NCBI RefSeq assembly: GCF_000247815.1
Contig: NC_021677.1
Coordinates: 57,603,769 to 57,667,768 of the forward strand
Length of the DNA stretch: 64,000 bases
Source of the DNA: Ficedula albicollis
Lineage: Eukaryota > Chordata > Aves > Passeriformes > Muscicapidae
Direction of reading: 5' to 3'
The notes under the pieces were generated by a model. The model was given only the letters and a program-made list of their open reading frames with translations, did not search any database and had not been told where the DNA came from. Shown here piece after piece: positions 14,001 through 54,227 of this stretch. Numbering within the stretch: the stretch's first letter is position 1; each line of letters begins with the position of its first letter. Made by a program: the position numbers and the translations under genes.

Positions 14001-17000
14001 AGGCAGCATGTGTGAGCATACTCTAGTTCTGCTTAATACTTCATATGTAATCTGCATGTTTGGTCTTGTTTTGTTCTGATTTTGGGCCCTATACTGCCCT
14101 GTGTCTGCAGTCCCATGGCTTTTTCTCACAGTTGCTGCTTTGAACAGCTCAGTCCCTCCCCACATCTTTACTTCTTCACTTCCCAGCATTGTATCATTCA
14201 TTGCAAAACTAGGGGCAGGAGTGGATCAGGGAACTGATCCAGGTCCTCCCCCTTCCTGGCTGTTCACTTGCCAGGGAGAGGAGAGCCAGAGCTCACTTCC
14301 CTGGATGCCTTTTCTCTGGTGCATAGTTTGTTTCCTATAATCCAAAATGTGTTACTTGTAAATTACTTTAATTAAAACATGAATGTAGTATAAACGCTAA
14401 TATGTTTTTATTGATGTTAGAGACTTGCAATAAAAGTGTGCTATCAGATTTTTATGTCTTCAGTTCATAAAAGGAGGCAGAAGCAGAGCCTGATGAGAAG
14501 GGATGGGCTGGTTGGATTAGGATTATTTTGGGAAAAGGCTATTAAGAGAGAAACAGAATTGCTTTAGCCATTTTAGAATTAGTATTTCAGCCCTTGCAGT
14601 AAAAAGTGTTGATCCATGTCTGAAAAAAAAAAGTTATAGCATTTTCTGTCAGTTTTTCTGATAACTTTATAAAAACTTGACTTTAAAGCTCTGATTCTGT
14701 CCTGATAATCAGCATTCAGATGTATGTACTTTCACTAAGCCGATTTCCTTTGAATCTGTGAATACTCACTGTATTTCAAAAGCTCTGTGCAGTTTTAAAT
14801 GGCTAAAGAGAAAACTGACAAGCCTGAAAATGAAATTGTAGCAAAGACCTGAAAATGAGGAGAGTTTTCAGTCATCCAGACAGAAATTTATCTTGCTTTG
14901 AATTTTGATTTTAATAAATGTATACTTCTCTGTGCATTTGCCATAAATCACACATGCCACTTAATAGTGTCACTTTGATTTTATTTTATAGGTTATTAAA
15001 GTATTATGTGTATTTACACAGATGTATTAGAACAGTTGCTCAATTTTCTGTTCTTTTATGTGAAAGTAGATACTGGTAATGGTAATATTGCAGGTTATTA
15101 AATTTTGGGAGCTAAATGTTTGGATGTGTGTTAGCATGGGAGTAAAATTCATTGAAAGCTCTGAGTATCTGCTGAGAAGAAAAGGCTTTGCTGTCTTTCA
15201 TCAGCCAGCTGTGAACATCTGTAAGGAACTGTGTGTTTCATTCCAAGCTGCTGCATTAAGGAGTTCAGGAGTTCTGTTATGGGGTGTGTAGGTATGTGCC
15301 CCAAATAGCAGAAAAAGGACCCCCCACCCCAAAATCTCAAACCATCTAATGTCATGGTCTGCATGGGAAGGCTGGGGACATGGAATGCTGATTTTATTTT
15401 TTTGTACCGCCCTTTTCTTGTCTTAGAATCCCCTGATTTTTCAGGTATATTTAGTTTCTTATACTTCCCCTGTTTCCAAGTACAAACAGCCTCTGGCCTT
15501 GGGTAACCCGGTTCCCAAGGCACCCCAAATTCCCAGGAACATTGAGAAAAATTACTGAGTGAAGCATCTTAGAGTTGTATTCCCTAGTGTGAGTGGCATC
15601 TTGCTTAATAAAGAAAAGAAAATATGACCAGAACAATTGGTTTGTGGGGTTTTGTTCTGTGGGGCTTTGAGGTTTTTTTGTTGTTTGTTTGTAGGTTTTT
15701 TGGTTGTCTGTGGTTTGGTGTTGCTTGGCTTCCCCTATGGCTCATATGGCCTGTTGATGTAGTCAGACTGGCATGGATTTCATGAAGGGTTTTAGAGTGG
15801 TTTTTCTTGAGAAGAATGTAATTATATTTTTTGTTTTGTTCCCACACCTCCGGATACTTAACTGGAGAAAGAAAAAGAAAACAAATGTTTATGTCTTATT
15901 TTAATGCTTTAGTAATTTTAAAATTTTTACTTAATATGAACCCTGGTTAAAATGAGTGTAATCTTGAGTCATATGTATGAGTCTGGTTTTAATTTGTGCT
16001 GAATTGTATCCTAATGGATTCCCACTTGATTTCAGCCTGTTTTTCTTTAACTGTAATGTCCTTGTTGGTCAAAGCAAACATGTAGAAGTCTTGTAGAGCG
16101 GGGCAACCAAAACCCCATTATGATCATGTAACAACATAGGTTGTATTGATATCTTTTAAATATTTTCAAGGTCTGTGGTGGATTATAGGTGTAATAAAGA
16201 AAAAAGAGTGTAAATTTTAAAAATAAAGCTTTTGAAAAGCAACCAATTGCACTTTTCTTTTTTTCAGCTTGTAGATAAGGCTGTCTTTGGAATAAATTTT
16301 TCATCATTTAACTGTTGCCTGCTTGTTAATAATAGTGAATTCTGAAGTCCATTCATCTCTCTATTATTTGAAGGCAGGTAGTCAAGAGAGCAGTCACAGA
16401 ATAACTTCCCCAGGTCCTTTATGTCCTGTAGGGCTGTAACCTTAGAAAGGTCGTGTATAGAAATGATCTTTTTTGTTGCGGTGAAGGCTAATGAGTTTCT
16501 CTGTCTCCTTGACTCATCTCAGGTTTCAGCTCTGCCTCCTCTGTGGTGTTTGAATGTGTGAGAGAAACCTGGCCAGTGGAATAGCTTTAGGGTGCCTGGT
16601 TTTGGGATCTTCTTATTTCAGAGGTGTTTGTGAAGGATTCTTCTCCCATGTAGGTTCCCTGTTGACTCCTGTCACTACTTCAGCGCTGTAAACAGAAACA
16701 GGTTGAACAAACTGTTGCATCTTTATCTGTACTGCAATCCATGTTTATTCTTCTTAGTGTTCAAGCACTGGTTTTAATTAAATTGAAGTACTGTGTTTCA
16801 GCAAAACAGATTCGTGGTACTTAAGCCTTAAAACTACTTAGAACTACCATACAATTACTAGCACCTCCCAGCATTTGCCAAGTATTCCTTACTGTGACTT
16901 ACTCCTGTGTCAGCAATGAGAAGTTCCATCTTTTAGAAGTTTTAAGAAATAAATATAAATTCTTTACTATTAAAGCTTTTTTTAAAGAGATCAGGAAGGT

Positions 17001-17946
17001 CAGTGGTGAAGCAGGCATTGGTGCCTTAAATAAAACCAGGTAGCTCAAAGGAAGTGAAGAGCTCCCTAGTCTGAGGACAGACCTTCAGAGTAAAAATATG
17101 GGTTTCATTTCTGCAACTTTCCACTATCACTATCCTCTTGTGTACATGCATATTGGATAAATGAAGCTGTCTCTCCATTCTTTTGATGTGCTTGGTAAAG
17201 TAACCAACAACTAAGAAGTTGACATTACTTTTATAGTATTAAGACTTTTCATTTCCTGAGAATTAAGAAAACAGAGCAAAAGTAGTGAGTTCTGTTACTT
17301 TATTGGTCAAACACATATTAGTTTTTGTGATAATGTTCCTATTGATGCATGTTATGTGTTCATAGTACAGCAAAAAAATCCTCGCTGTATTTCGGTGAAA
17401 TTGGTTTTCCTATGGAAAGTGTCAGCGTGGGGGTAATGGTTGAAACTCAGAAGTTGTTTGTGGAATGATGGTCTTGCTGTGTATTCATATATCTGTATTC
17501 ATGTATATTCATACAGGGTTATAAATGACGCCGTGTTTTTAGAAATACAAATTAATCAAGCTTGATGTGTTTGACAGTTCTTTCATCCTTCTTTGGAGAT
17601 TAAGTTGACGATGGTAAATACCAGCCTCCAGTCAAAGTAGTTGTTTTATTGTAAAAATTAAGTCTTGAATGCTGGTGTGTTTCCATTCTCTACTTCAGCC
17701 TGGACTTTCTTGGTGAACTTTATTTTCCTAATAGCAGTTGATGATTAAATTCCTTCTACAATACGTTCAAGATCCCGAACACACAATAGTAATACAGTTC
17801 CTGTAAGTGGTTCATTTGTTAATCTGAGCTCTGTTTTACAAGAATTGTATGAATGCTGCTTTCCTTTGAAATTGATCTTCAAAAAGAAATCCTGTTTTGT
17901 ATAATAAGATGCCAGACTCACAAAGATTTCCTTTCTTGTTTCATAG

Positions 17947-46593
<28,647 letters not shown>

Positions 46594-46731
46594 CAAAAAA
46601 ACAAAACAGCATTATTAACCTGTGGAGTCACACATTTATGTAGTAGAAGATGGAGCAACAGTTTTCTGTATTGTGCAACTTTACAGTAGATTTCACATTT
46701 GTTTCATTATTACAACAGCACTGTATATACC

Positions 46732-46739
46732 TGTCTCTA
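46732..46739 (+). promoter_or_regulatory. Pumilio response element candidate
   Basis: TGTATATA matches the UGUAHAUA consensus bound by PUM1/2 and lies 139 bases after the stop codon, a typical position for a functional 3'UTR element. A second match, TGTAAATA, is at 50368-50375. Confidence 0.45.
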
Positions 46740-47152
46740 AGTAAAGGAAAAAAATAAGGACTTTAATCCAAAGTTTGGACAACAGATGGACTTCTCAGAA
46801 CTTTGCAAACATAATCATTGTTTTAACCCTTCTTTAAAACCAGTCTTCAAAGATCTGTTGATGAAAATTGCAATGTCAGATTCCATTGTCAGGACCTGTT
46901 CCTTATTTATCGTTAGCAGAGAGTATAATACAACTTTCAAATGTGAACAATCTTAAAATTTAGCTTGTCTTTCTGCTAAACTGTTATGTGTATTTATAGT
47001 AAAAGAGAAAAAAGACTGTCATTTCCTTATGAGTTTGTGTAACATCCTCCTTCTCTGGATAACTTTACTGTAATTTGACTTTCTTTTCCTTTTGCATATC
47101 TTCATAAGTTGAATGTCCATTCAGATCAGGGCCATGAAGAACATTGGTCCTG

Positions 47153-47158
47153 AATAAA
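47153..47158 (+). promoter_or_regulatory. Proximal poly(A) signal AATAAA
   Basis: tgaataaaag is followed within about 15-25 bases by a T/GT-rich stretch (tttactggtgtgagcatttttt). This is the classic arrangement and would give a 3'UTR of about 0.58 kb. Confidence 0.6.
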
Positions 47159-48675
47159 AGTTTTGTTTACTGGTGTGAGCATTTTTTAGTACCAGGCTGT
47201 CTCTGGTGCTTCCTTAATTTGAACATTAGGAATTAAAAAACAAGTAGGTGATAAACATAGTAGGAAAGGGAGCTTTGGATTCGTGCACCTATTTCTTGCA
47301 AATCCAAATTTGTGTCCACAATCCTTGGAAAAAGAAAAGGGCAGTGGTAACACCCTGGACTTCAGTACCTAACCAGTATTAGTGATGCAGCATTGGACAC
47401 ACGTACCAGAGTTGGTTTAGACACACCAATTGCTAAATTATTACAGTATGTTCTTATTGGACCATTCAGAAAGAATAAAGACACATGATAAACAACACAA
47501 GCTGAAATTGATCTCCAGTGGTCATGGATTTAATTGGAATTGAGTCGAGATAGCAGTTTGGACAGTTTGGAGTTGTTGCCTTACTTTTTAATATGTATTT
47601 ATAAAGTGTTCCAGCAAAAGAGGATGTAGCCTCTAAGAAACATACTCTAGTGTTTTTGTGGTTCTAGTACTATTACTCATCACAGTACCAGCCCTATGGT
47701 CTTAGCTGGAAAGGATTCTGGATAATACACTTCTGCATTCTCATCTGGATGCTCATTCCTAACTACTGTATTTGTTACCAAAAGTGGTTCTACAAATGCT
47801 ACTGAGAAAAAAAAAAGATTCTGGAAATCCTAATGTTCTGAGTATTAATAATAAAGTTTAAAATGCTTTTATATCAAAGGTGCATTGTGACCAAATTGTT
47901 TAAAACAAAAGAGGAAAAAAATACAAAAAACAAAGAAGAGGGCTGTATTATAAATATACATTATTGGCTATCTGCTTTGTATTTGAAAGTGGAATCTTAC
48001 ATCTTTGGTAGGTAAAATGCTGATAAGACTTATGTACAGTATATATTTAGCTAATGCAGTTGCATTATTCTATACCGGAGGGTATGTGTTTCAGGATTTT
48101 TCTCCAGGATGCTTCTGAACTGTTATAGACATATGACAACAGTGAATTGATAATCCTAAACCATCAATCCAGCAGTATTTACAGTATAAAAATGAATTGG
48201 TGTTCATGAGTCTTTGTGATAGTTGCAAACATGAATTTATGACCTGTTGCCATTGATAGAAATACAGTATAAATACAAGCTTGTATATTTTTCTTCCTAC
48301 CATTTAAATATACAGTAGAATTTGAAGTTTTCTTGTTTTCAGGCACGGAAAAATGGTAAAAAAGAATTCCCTCCTAGACTACTGACTGTTTCAGGATTAT
48401 CAGGTCACAGTTTGTACTCCTGGGTCTGCACACACAAATGTTGTAAACTCAAGGTTTTGTAAGAACTTGACACTGTTAATTCTGGAAAAAAAAAAAAAAA
48501 AAAGTGGAACTAGTCATATGCAACACCAAACACAACATGATTTTATGGGATTATTATGAGCTTCTTTTAAGAACATTGACTGGGACGCAATGTAAATTAG
48601 GCAGTTACTGTCATAGTTGAAACATTTTATTTTAAAGTGCTGAAGCAAAGGTGCAAGCTGAAATACTGAAGATTA

Positions 48676-48681
48676 AATAAA
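48676..48681 (+). promoter_or_regulatory. Poly(A) signal AATAAA
   Basis: gattaaataaattt is followed by a T/G-rich stretch (ttgattttgacagtctttta) about 35-50 bases on, a weaker arrangement than at 47153. Confidence 0.35.
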
Positions 48682-48867
48682 TTTATAACAAATCATGTCC
48701 CTTAGCCCGTTGATTTTGACAGTCTTTTATTTCTGTTACCAAAAGAAAAGAACCAAACTTTCTAGTGTGATTCCTTTGTGAAATGCTCATTCACAGTACG
48801 AGAGGGTGGACTCAAACTCATGCTCAAAGACTATGTTCCATTGTGAAAAACTGAGAAAGAATGGAGG

Positions 48868-48873
48868 AATAAA
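48868..48873 (+). promoter_or_regulatory. Poly(A) signal AATAAA
   Basis: gaggaataaaacttcatg is followed by gtttttcacctggtgg, a T-rich then GT-containing downstream region. It is a plausible intermediate 3' end. Confidence 0.4.
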
Positions 48874-49049
48874 ACTTCATGTTTTTCACCTGGTGGAGTA
48901 AAACACAACAATGTGAAATTAGAAAAAGCACCTTGTCCTGTACTTAGAGTTTAGGTGAGTGTTGTTTGTTCATATCTACTTTTGGTTTTGCCATGTCATC
49001 CTGCTATTGACCATACAAAACTGAGGAGAACCTGCTGGGTTGCAATATG

Positions 49050-49500
49050 TCGTGGCCTCTGCCGCGGGGACAGCGGGGAGTGTCTGACGTTTATAGATGA
49101 TTTATCACTTCTGAGAAGGAATGTTCCTTTAAGGAGAAGGAGATGATGTGCTGTTGTTGTGAAGTCACTTGACTCTAAAGGCTGGGTGATGCACCTGAAG
49201 AAGCACCTGCTGCCAGGATCCCGCGTGTGCCGCAGCCCCAGTGATGCCCGGCCCCACGGGGCTCCCGCTGGAGCTGCAGGAGGAGGAAGAGGAAGGCAGC
49301 CCGTGGGCCCCAGTGCGATCAGTGCATCAGAAATTACGCTTCTGTTTGCTTCTTGAGTCCCACAAACCACCTTTGTGTCCGTGCTGTTGATGACTGCTCG
49401 TCCGGCAGGCGTTGGTTGGTCCTGCGTGTCCTGGGCCACATTGGTCTGGGGGGAAGGGTTGAGCACTGTCTGCTCACTGGAAGGAGCTGCGAGGGCATTG
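49050..49500. other. CpG-dense GC-rich patch
   Basis: About 20 CpG dinucleotides can be counted by eye here in a background with very few. Two groups stand out (gccgcggggacagcgggg and tcccgcgtgtgccgcagccc). It overlaps a 156-codon antisense frame (48996-49466) with no recognisable domain. GC-rich DNA lacks stop codons, so the frame may be a by-product of composition. Confidence 0.6.
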
Positions 49501-49656
49501 GGTCATGGGGATGTAACAGCTGTACAAGTAAAGTTCCTCTCATACACTCTGAATTGACCACACGTTGCTTTCTTCATCTTGCACGTCTCCCTTGCTGTTT
49601 TCCTTTCGTTGCTTTCGAGTGTTTTTTGTCTCTCTTCCAAAGGTTGGAATGCTTTA

Positions 49657-49662
49657 AATAAA
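49657..49662 (+). promoter_or_regulatory. Poly(A) signal AATAAA
   Basis: gctttaaataaaagtattc is preceded by a T-rich upstream region (gttttttgtctctcttcc), with a GTTAG-type stretch about 35 bases after. It is a plausible distal 3' end. Confidence 0.45.
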
Positions 49663-50950
49663 AGTATTCTAATGCCATTGGAGCGTTCGCTAGTAGGGTT
49701 ACAGTAAATTTAATCTTGGTTTTGTTAGCATAAGTAAAAGGATTTAATTTATTTTTTTATCTGTTCTCATATATGGAAAAATTGAGGGTGTTGGAGCCAA
49801 GAATTGCTTTAGTAAGAAATGCAGCAGTTATACTTACACTGTATGTACATAAGTACAGCCTTAGGCTCTCTCACTCGATGGAAAAGAAAATACATTAGGA
49901 GCTCTAAAAAGCTCTTCATTGTTTTGTGAGGAGTGGGAAAGATGAGATTCTTCTCCCCCCGAGTAAAACTGACAATTTCCTTTTAGTTCTATCCTTAAAA
50001 ACAAAGATGCCCTTTTTTCTTAATTGTGTGACGCCACTATCCCAAAGCAATTGCCCTTAAAGAAGACAAAGGTGATGATGCTCAAGGTTGAAGAATGTTT
50101 TTATTTACTCGAAGCTTTTTAAATTTGGCCCATGTGCTTCCCTTAGCAGCTCTGGAGTGAGCCATGAGTTAGTTTTTCCTAGCTAGTATGTGCAGCAGAT
50201 TTTATGTAGCCCAGTTTTCCATTTTGAACTCGATGAAACAGCATCTTGAGACAGAATGGAACTACTTTTGGTTGAAAACTTTTATCCAAGTGTTGCTTCC
50301 CTTCCACAGAAGCATACGCTTTTTATCACGACCTCTCTTAAGAGTTTTTGTTACTTGGATCACCTGCTGTAAATATGTTGTATTCATAACCTCATGGAGC
50401 CATGAGGAGTTTTCAAATATAAATAGTACTGATGCATTTCTTGTTGTTGTCCTATTTTTGATTGTAGTATAGCGAATGACCTGTCACACTTTTTGTTTCA
50501 AGATTAGCATTAGATTCATAGATCTTAATATTTTAGCATTTCATTGTTTAAGCAGGAGAGGGCAGCAGAAGTTCATTTTTCCCCATAGGAATGCTCTGGT
50601 CCCATTACTGTTTTTAAACTTAGGTGCATCTAACTATCTGTGGGTAGGGGGGAAAAAAACGAAACTTTTTATATATATTAAAAGGTGCGTATGAAAATAT
50701 ATAGACTGGTCCAACCAGACTTGGAAATGTCTTCTACTCTACATCCAAGTAATAATAAAAATATCTTCCGCCTCTGGATAAAGTACAAGCAGGTCTTAAA
50801 CTCTTGGATTCAAATGTCATTCTTTGGAAACAGTTTACTTTCTTAAAAATGGTATCAAAGAAACTCAAACTCAATGGTGCTCCCAGCCATAAATGTGTTA
50901 TTTTCCTATTTTGCACATGCTCAAGAGGCTCTGTACTGTGGGTGCATCTA

Positions 50951-50956
50951 AATAAA
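50951..50956 (+). promoter_or_regulatory. Distal poly(A) signal AATAAA
   Basis: gcatctaaataaagaagc is followed by aagtgttttccaggtgcttggctttttttt, a GT/T-rich downstream element. It is a good candidate for the longest PPP2R5E transcript end, and no strong exon-like sequence follows. Confidence 0.5.
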
Positions 50957-50980
50957 GAAGCAATGAAGTGTTTTCCAGGT

Positions 50981-53507
50981 GCTTGGCTTTTTTTTCCACC
51001 TCCTCCCATCTAAACTTCATGAACTTTTTCAGCAGTGAACTTGAAGCATCCACATGTATCAAATGTAAGGACTCTTGTCCCAGGAAAAAACCCCAAAAAA
51101 CGAAGCAATGAGGTGGTAATTTAAGTTTCAGCCAGAATTGCCATAGTAAACACTTGGTTTTCATTAAGTTAATTTTTTTCAGAGGTCCTCTGGTGATGGT
51201 GAGTATCCTTGTACCTCCTGTGAGGGAGGTCAGGAGCAGTGGGTGCAGGAAAGAGACATTAAAGCCACACAGTGTTCTTTGGGAACCCTCTGAGCCTTAC
51301 ACTTTGCAGCTGGTGAAGGAATTTGTTCCTTTATGGCAGGGTTCTCATGTTTCAGTCCTCGTGCTGTTCTGCCTTGCAGGTTAGAGGTGAAGGGAAAGGC
51401 TGGAGATGGTCACATAATGTGGGAAAACCCTCTGGAGAGAGCCATGGATGGAGCCTGGAAAGGGGCACTGCAGGTGAATGGCTTTAGCAGCAGCTGCTGG
51501 TTCAATAAAATGAGAAAATATTTATTAGACATCTGGTTTTTTAAATACCACAATTTTACACAAATTGTTCCAATAGTCTAATCCTTAATTCTTTCAATTT
51601 TTTCCCCCAACTTTAGTTTTAATCAGTTGGATCTTGCCTGTCTTTGTTAGAAGAGCTCATTATCACAAATCTCTTTAAATACTTGTAAGACAATATTCAG
51701 ATCACTTAACAACTTCATGTCTCTTTACTTCCTTATTGCAAGGCAAGTATTTTCTAAAGAAGTTTAAAAAAAAAAAAAACAACATGCAGTAAGTTGGCCT
51801 CCAGGGTAGGATTTGTCTTCTTTACTTGCAAGTTAGAAATCAACCTTTACAGGATTGGAATTAAAAACTTAAATTAGTTTCTACTTTCAGTAATGATAAT
51901 TGCTTTGCTGATTTTTCGTCTTGGTCTTTCCTCCTCAGGAACATTTTGGTTTCTATTACAGCAACAGAATATCTAGTTTGTCTTACATTAAGTTTGGAGC
52001 TCAGATCACAAGTGTGTACATAGCCTGTGAAAGTAGTTTTGTGTGCAGGTAAAGGCTGTTCCCAAGGCTGCATTAATTACTGCCTCAGTGTACTGTGAAG
52101 GAGTAGCTTGGGAGTTAAACTGGACACTGATACAAGGTCTCAAATTATGATCTGTAGTTTTAAAGATTAAGCACTGGAGCTGAAACTGAACCAAATATCC
52201 TGAATTTGTTAGTAAATACCTTGAAAGCAAGTGTACTAACCCACTGTGAGCAGTGACCACAGGTTCTTCTGGGAGTTTCTATGACATGAAAAATGATCAT
52301 ACAGAAATTTCATCTTGCACTATTTTTGTGTTTGGTTGGCTTTGTTTTCCCCCTGTCCATCTTGTCTATTCCATATTATTCCCCCTCGAAGTCACTGAAG
52401 ATGTGAGAAGTTGAGGGTCACTCGGGAAGGATGGAAAGCTTGAGATGCATTTAAAGAAATGTCTGGTTTTTATACAGTGGTTCATACCTGGATACACGCT
52501 TGAAAGTGCCTGGGAATTTGGCATTATCCCTGGGTCTGGGAAGGGCTTCCAAACAGGGAATGAGAAAGGAATAGTCTATACACCACCTGAATCTTGTCAA
52601 AATTCTTACTTTGCAAGCTTTTCCATGTGTAGGAAGCCTCTGCACTCCCCTGACAGAGGAAGCAGTGACCCAGCAGTGAGTATTCCTGGAGCCCCAGCCA
52701 CAGCAGGAGCAGCTGGGGCAGAAGGGCTCTGACAGCCAGGAAGGAAAGACCTTTTGCTTGCCCAAGGATTTGTGCAGCCCTCCAGCAGAAAAGGCAGAGG
52801 TTACCTGCAAAGCTTTTGTGAACTGAGCAGGCTTGGGTCAGGCTTGAATCTTTGCCTTTTGAACCTTCAGCACACCTGGTTGAGGTGTGTGAGCAAACTG
52901 AACAAATGATCCAGCTCAGGTTTATGTTTTGATATTAATTCTGCGAAGTGTACTGAGTAGGGTTACAGCTTATGCTCTTCTGTCATCCCAAAGGCTATGC
53001 AGCAACTCTGCTGCTTTTTTAGATATTTGTCAGTGTCTATGATGTGCATGAGTGGAAAATCACTTTATTTTACTGTCTCCAACCAATATGGGCATCTGGA
53101 TTACATAATCTTCCATTTCAGGCATCTTGGAGGCACCAGGCTCAAGTCTGCAGGTGCTAGATCTTGGAGTAAGCTGCATCTTGGCAAAGGACACTCTTGA
53201 TTTCTGGAGGAAGGAAATGTGGAATTCAGACAGTGGTAATTAGTTTGTTAGTCCACAGACTATTTCACAAGTACAAGGGGATATTATTGCTATTTGCTCT
53301 CCAGGACACTCATCAGACAATAATTGTCACGGTTAGTGGTTATGCACATTGCAAACATCAGTTCTGGCCAAACAAAAATGGCTCAGGAATACAAAGAAAA
53401 GAATATTTCCCACTGCAATGTGGTGCCCCCAGCCCCTCTTTCTCCTGTGCTGCACTAGGTTCTGCAAACACAAATGTAAAGACTTGTAATGGGCTGAATT
53501 TAAGCAA
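50981..53507. other. Intergenic DNA, nothing recognised
   Basis: No conserved coding segment, RNA gene or transposon was recognised. A 14-A run lies near 51765-51780. The many 60-120 codon frames have no family features and overlap each other on both strands. Confidence 0.6.
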
Positions 53508-53629
53508 AATGTGCTGTTCTAGTTAAGATTGTCATAAGGGGAACGTAACTGCAGACCAGGGGGCATTGCAGCCCTTTCCAAGCAAATGCCTTTCCATGTG
53601 GTCAGCTAAAGAAATGGGATTTCTTTAGA

Positions 53630-53912
53630 GGTCCTTACACCAGGTCAGATTATTCCAAGCTCCATCCAACCTGGCTCGGACACTCCCAAGGATGGGGCAG
53701 CCCTAACCACACTCCCAGGGATGGGGCAGCCCTAACCTCTCTGGGCAGCCTGTGCCAGGGCCTCAGCACCCTCACAATAAAGAATTTCTCTCCAATATCC
53801 TATCTAACTCTGCCCCCCATCAGTTTGAAGCCATTCCCCCTCTCACTACACACAATATCCTATCTAACTCTGCCCCCCATCAGTCTGAAGCCATTTCCCC
53901 TCTCACTACACG
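53630..53912 (-). mobile_element. CR1 LINE fragment, copy 1
   Basis: Read on the minus strand this is CR1 3' sequence: gagaaattctttattgtgag, ggtgctgaggccctggcaca, ggctgcccagagaggtt, ccatccttgggagtgtccga and gccaggttggatggagctt. The usual terminal ttctatg tail is not visible. It was carried along in the 405-bp tandem duplication. Confidence 0.9.
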
Positions 53913-54034
53913 AATGTGCTGTTCTAGTTAAGATTGTCATAAGGGGAACGTAACTGCAGACCAGGGGGCATTGCAGCCCTTTCCGAGCAAATGCCTTTCC
54001 ATGTGGTCAGCTAAAGAAATGGGATTTCTTTAGA

Positions 54035-54227
54035 GGTCCTTACACCAGGTCAGATTATTCCAAGCTCCATCCAACCTGGCTCGGACACTCCCAAGGATGG
54101 GGCAGCCCTAACCTCTCTGGGCAGCCTGTGCCAGGGCCTCAGCACCCTCACAATAAAGAATTTCTCTCCAATATCCTATCTAACTCTGCCCCCCATCAGT
54201 TTGAAGCCATTCCCCCTCTCACTACAC
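54035..54227 (-). mobile_element. CR1 LINE fragment, copy 2 (by duplication)
   Basis: This is the same CR1 segment as the upstream copy, nearly identical and with the same left-hand flank. It arose by local duplication and not by a second insertion. It lacks the 29-bp internal repeat. Confidence 0.9.

Larger units (their letters stand above)
1..17946 (+). other. PPP2R5E: PPP2R5E intron, 3' part (upstream of the first exon seen)
   Basis: I searched this stretch for the missing N-terminal coding exon (the Ser/Arg/Lys-rich first 52 residues) and found no match, so it is read as intron. It is AT-rich with many short T or A runs and ends in a normal acceptor (cttgtttcatag, ending at 17946). Within it are a 17-bp triplicate near 712, a nested tandem cluster at 4557-5060 and small inverted repeats. 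A more GC-rich patch at about 2200-2510 and another at about 8100-8480 show no coding or repeat signature I recognise. No RNA gene or CR1 copy was recognised here. Confidence 0.8.
46594..50980 (+). other. PPP2R5E: PPP2R5E 3'UTR (end uncertain)
   Basis: AU-rich sequence follows the stop codon. It has repeated AATAAA signals at 47153, 47474, 47850, 48676, 48868, 49657 and 50951. Two Pumilio-type elements are visible: TGTATATA at 46732-46739 and TGTAAATA at 50368-50375. An 18-A run lies at 48486-48503. A long 3'UTR of several kb is known for vertebrate PPP2R5E, so the distal signals are plausible ends. The extent given is inferred and could stop at any of the listed signals. Confidence 0.55.
53508..54227. 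repeat. Tandem duplication (405-bp offset) containing a CR1 fragment
   Basis: The segment beginning aatgtgctgttctagttaag starts at 53508 and again at 53913. Copy 1 (53508-53851) is 344 bp and copy 2 (53913-54227) is 315 bp. The difference is an extra 29-bp repeat in copy 1 (cccagggatggggcagcccta doubled near 53690-53732). A further partial copy of about 61 bp (53852-53912, acaatatcctatctaactct...) lies between them. Divergence is very low, so the event is recent. Confidence 0.95.

Noticed and set aside
1..17946. Missing first coding exon of PPP2R5E (residues 1-52)
   Set aside because: I looked for codons of the basic Ser/Arg/Lys-rich N-terminus and found no match on the + strand, so it is taken to lie upstream of the window.
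48486..48503. Poly(A) run as the tail of a processed pseudogene or retroposon
   Set aside because: There is no upstream gene-like sequence and no target-site duplication. It looks like an internal A run of the 3'UTR.
48996..49466. 156-codon minus-strand frame as a gene
   Set aside because: It lies in a GC-rich patch within the PPP2R5E 3'UTR, has no recognisable domain and overlaps other frames. Composition explains its length. It is kept only as part of the CpG-patch finding.
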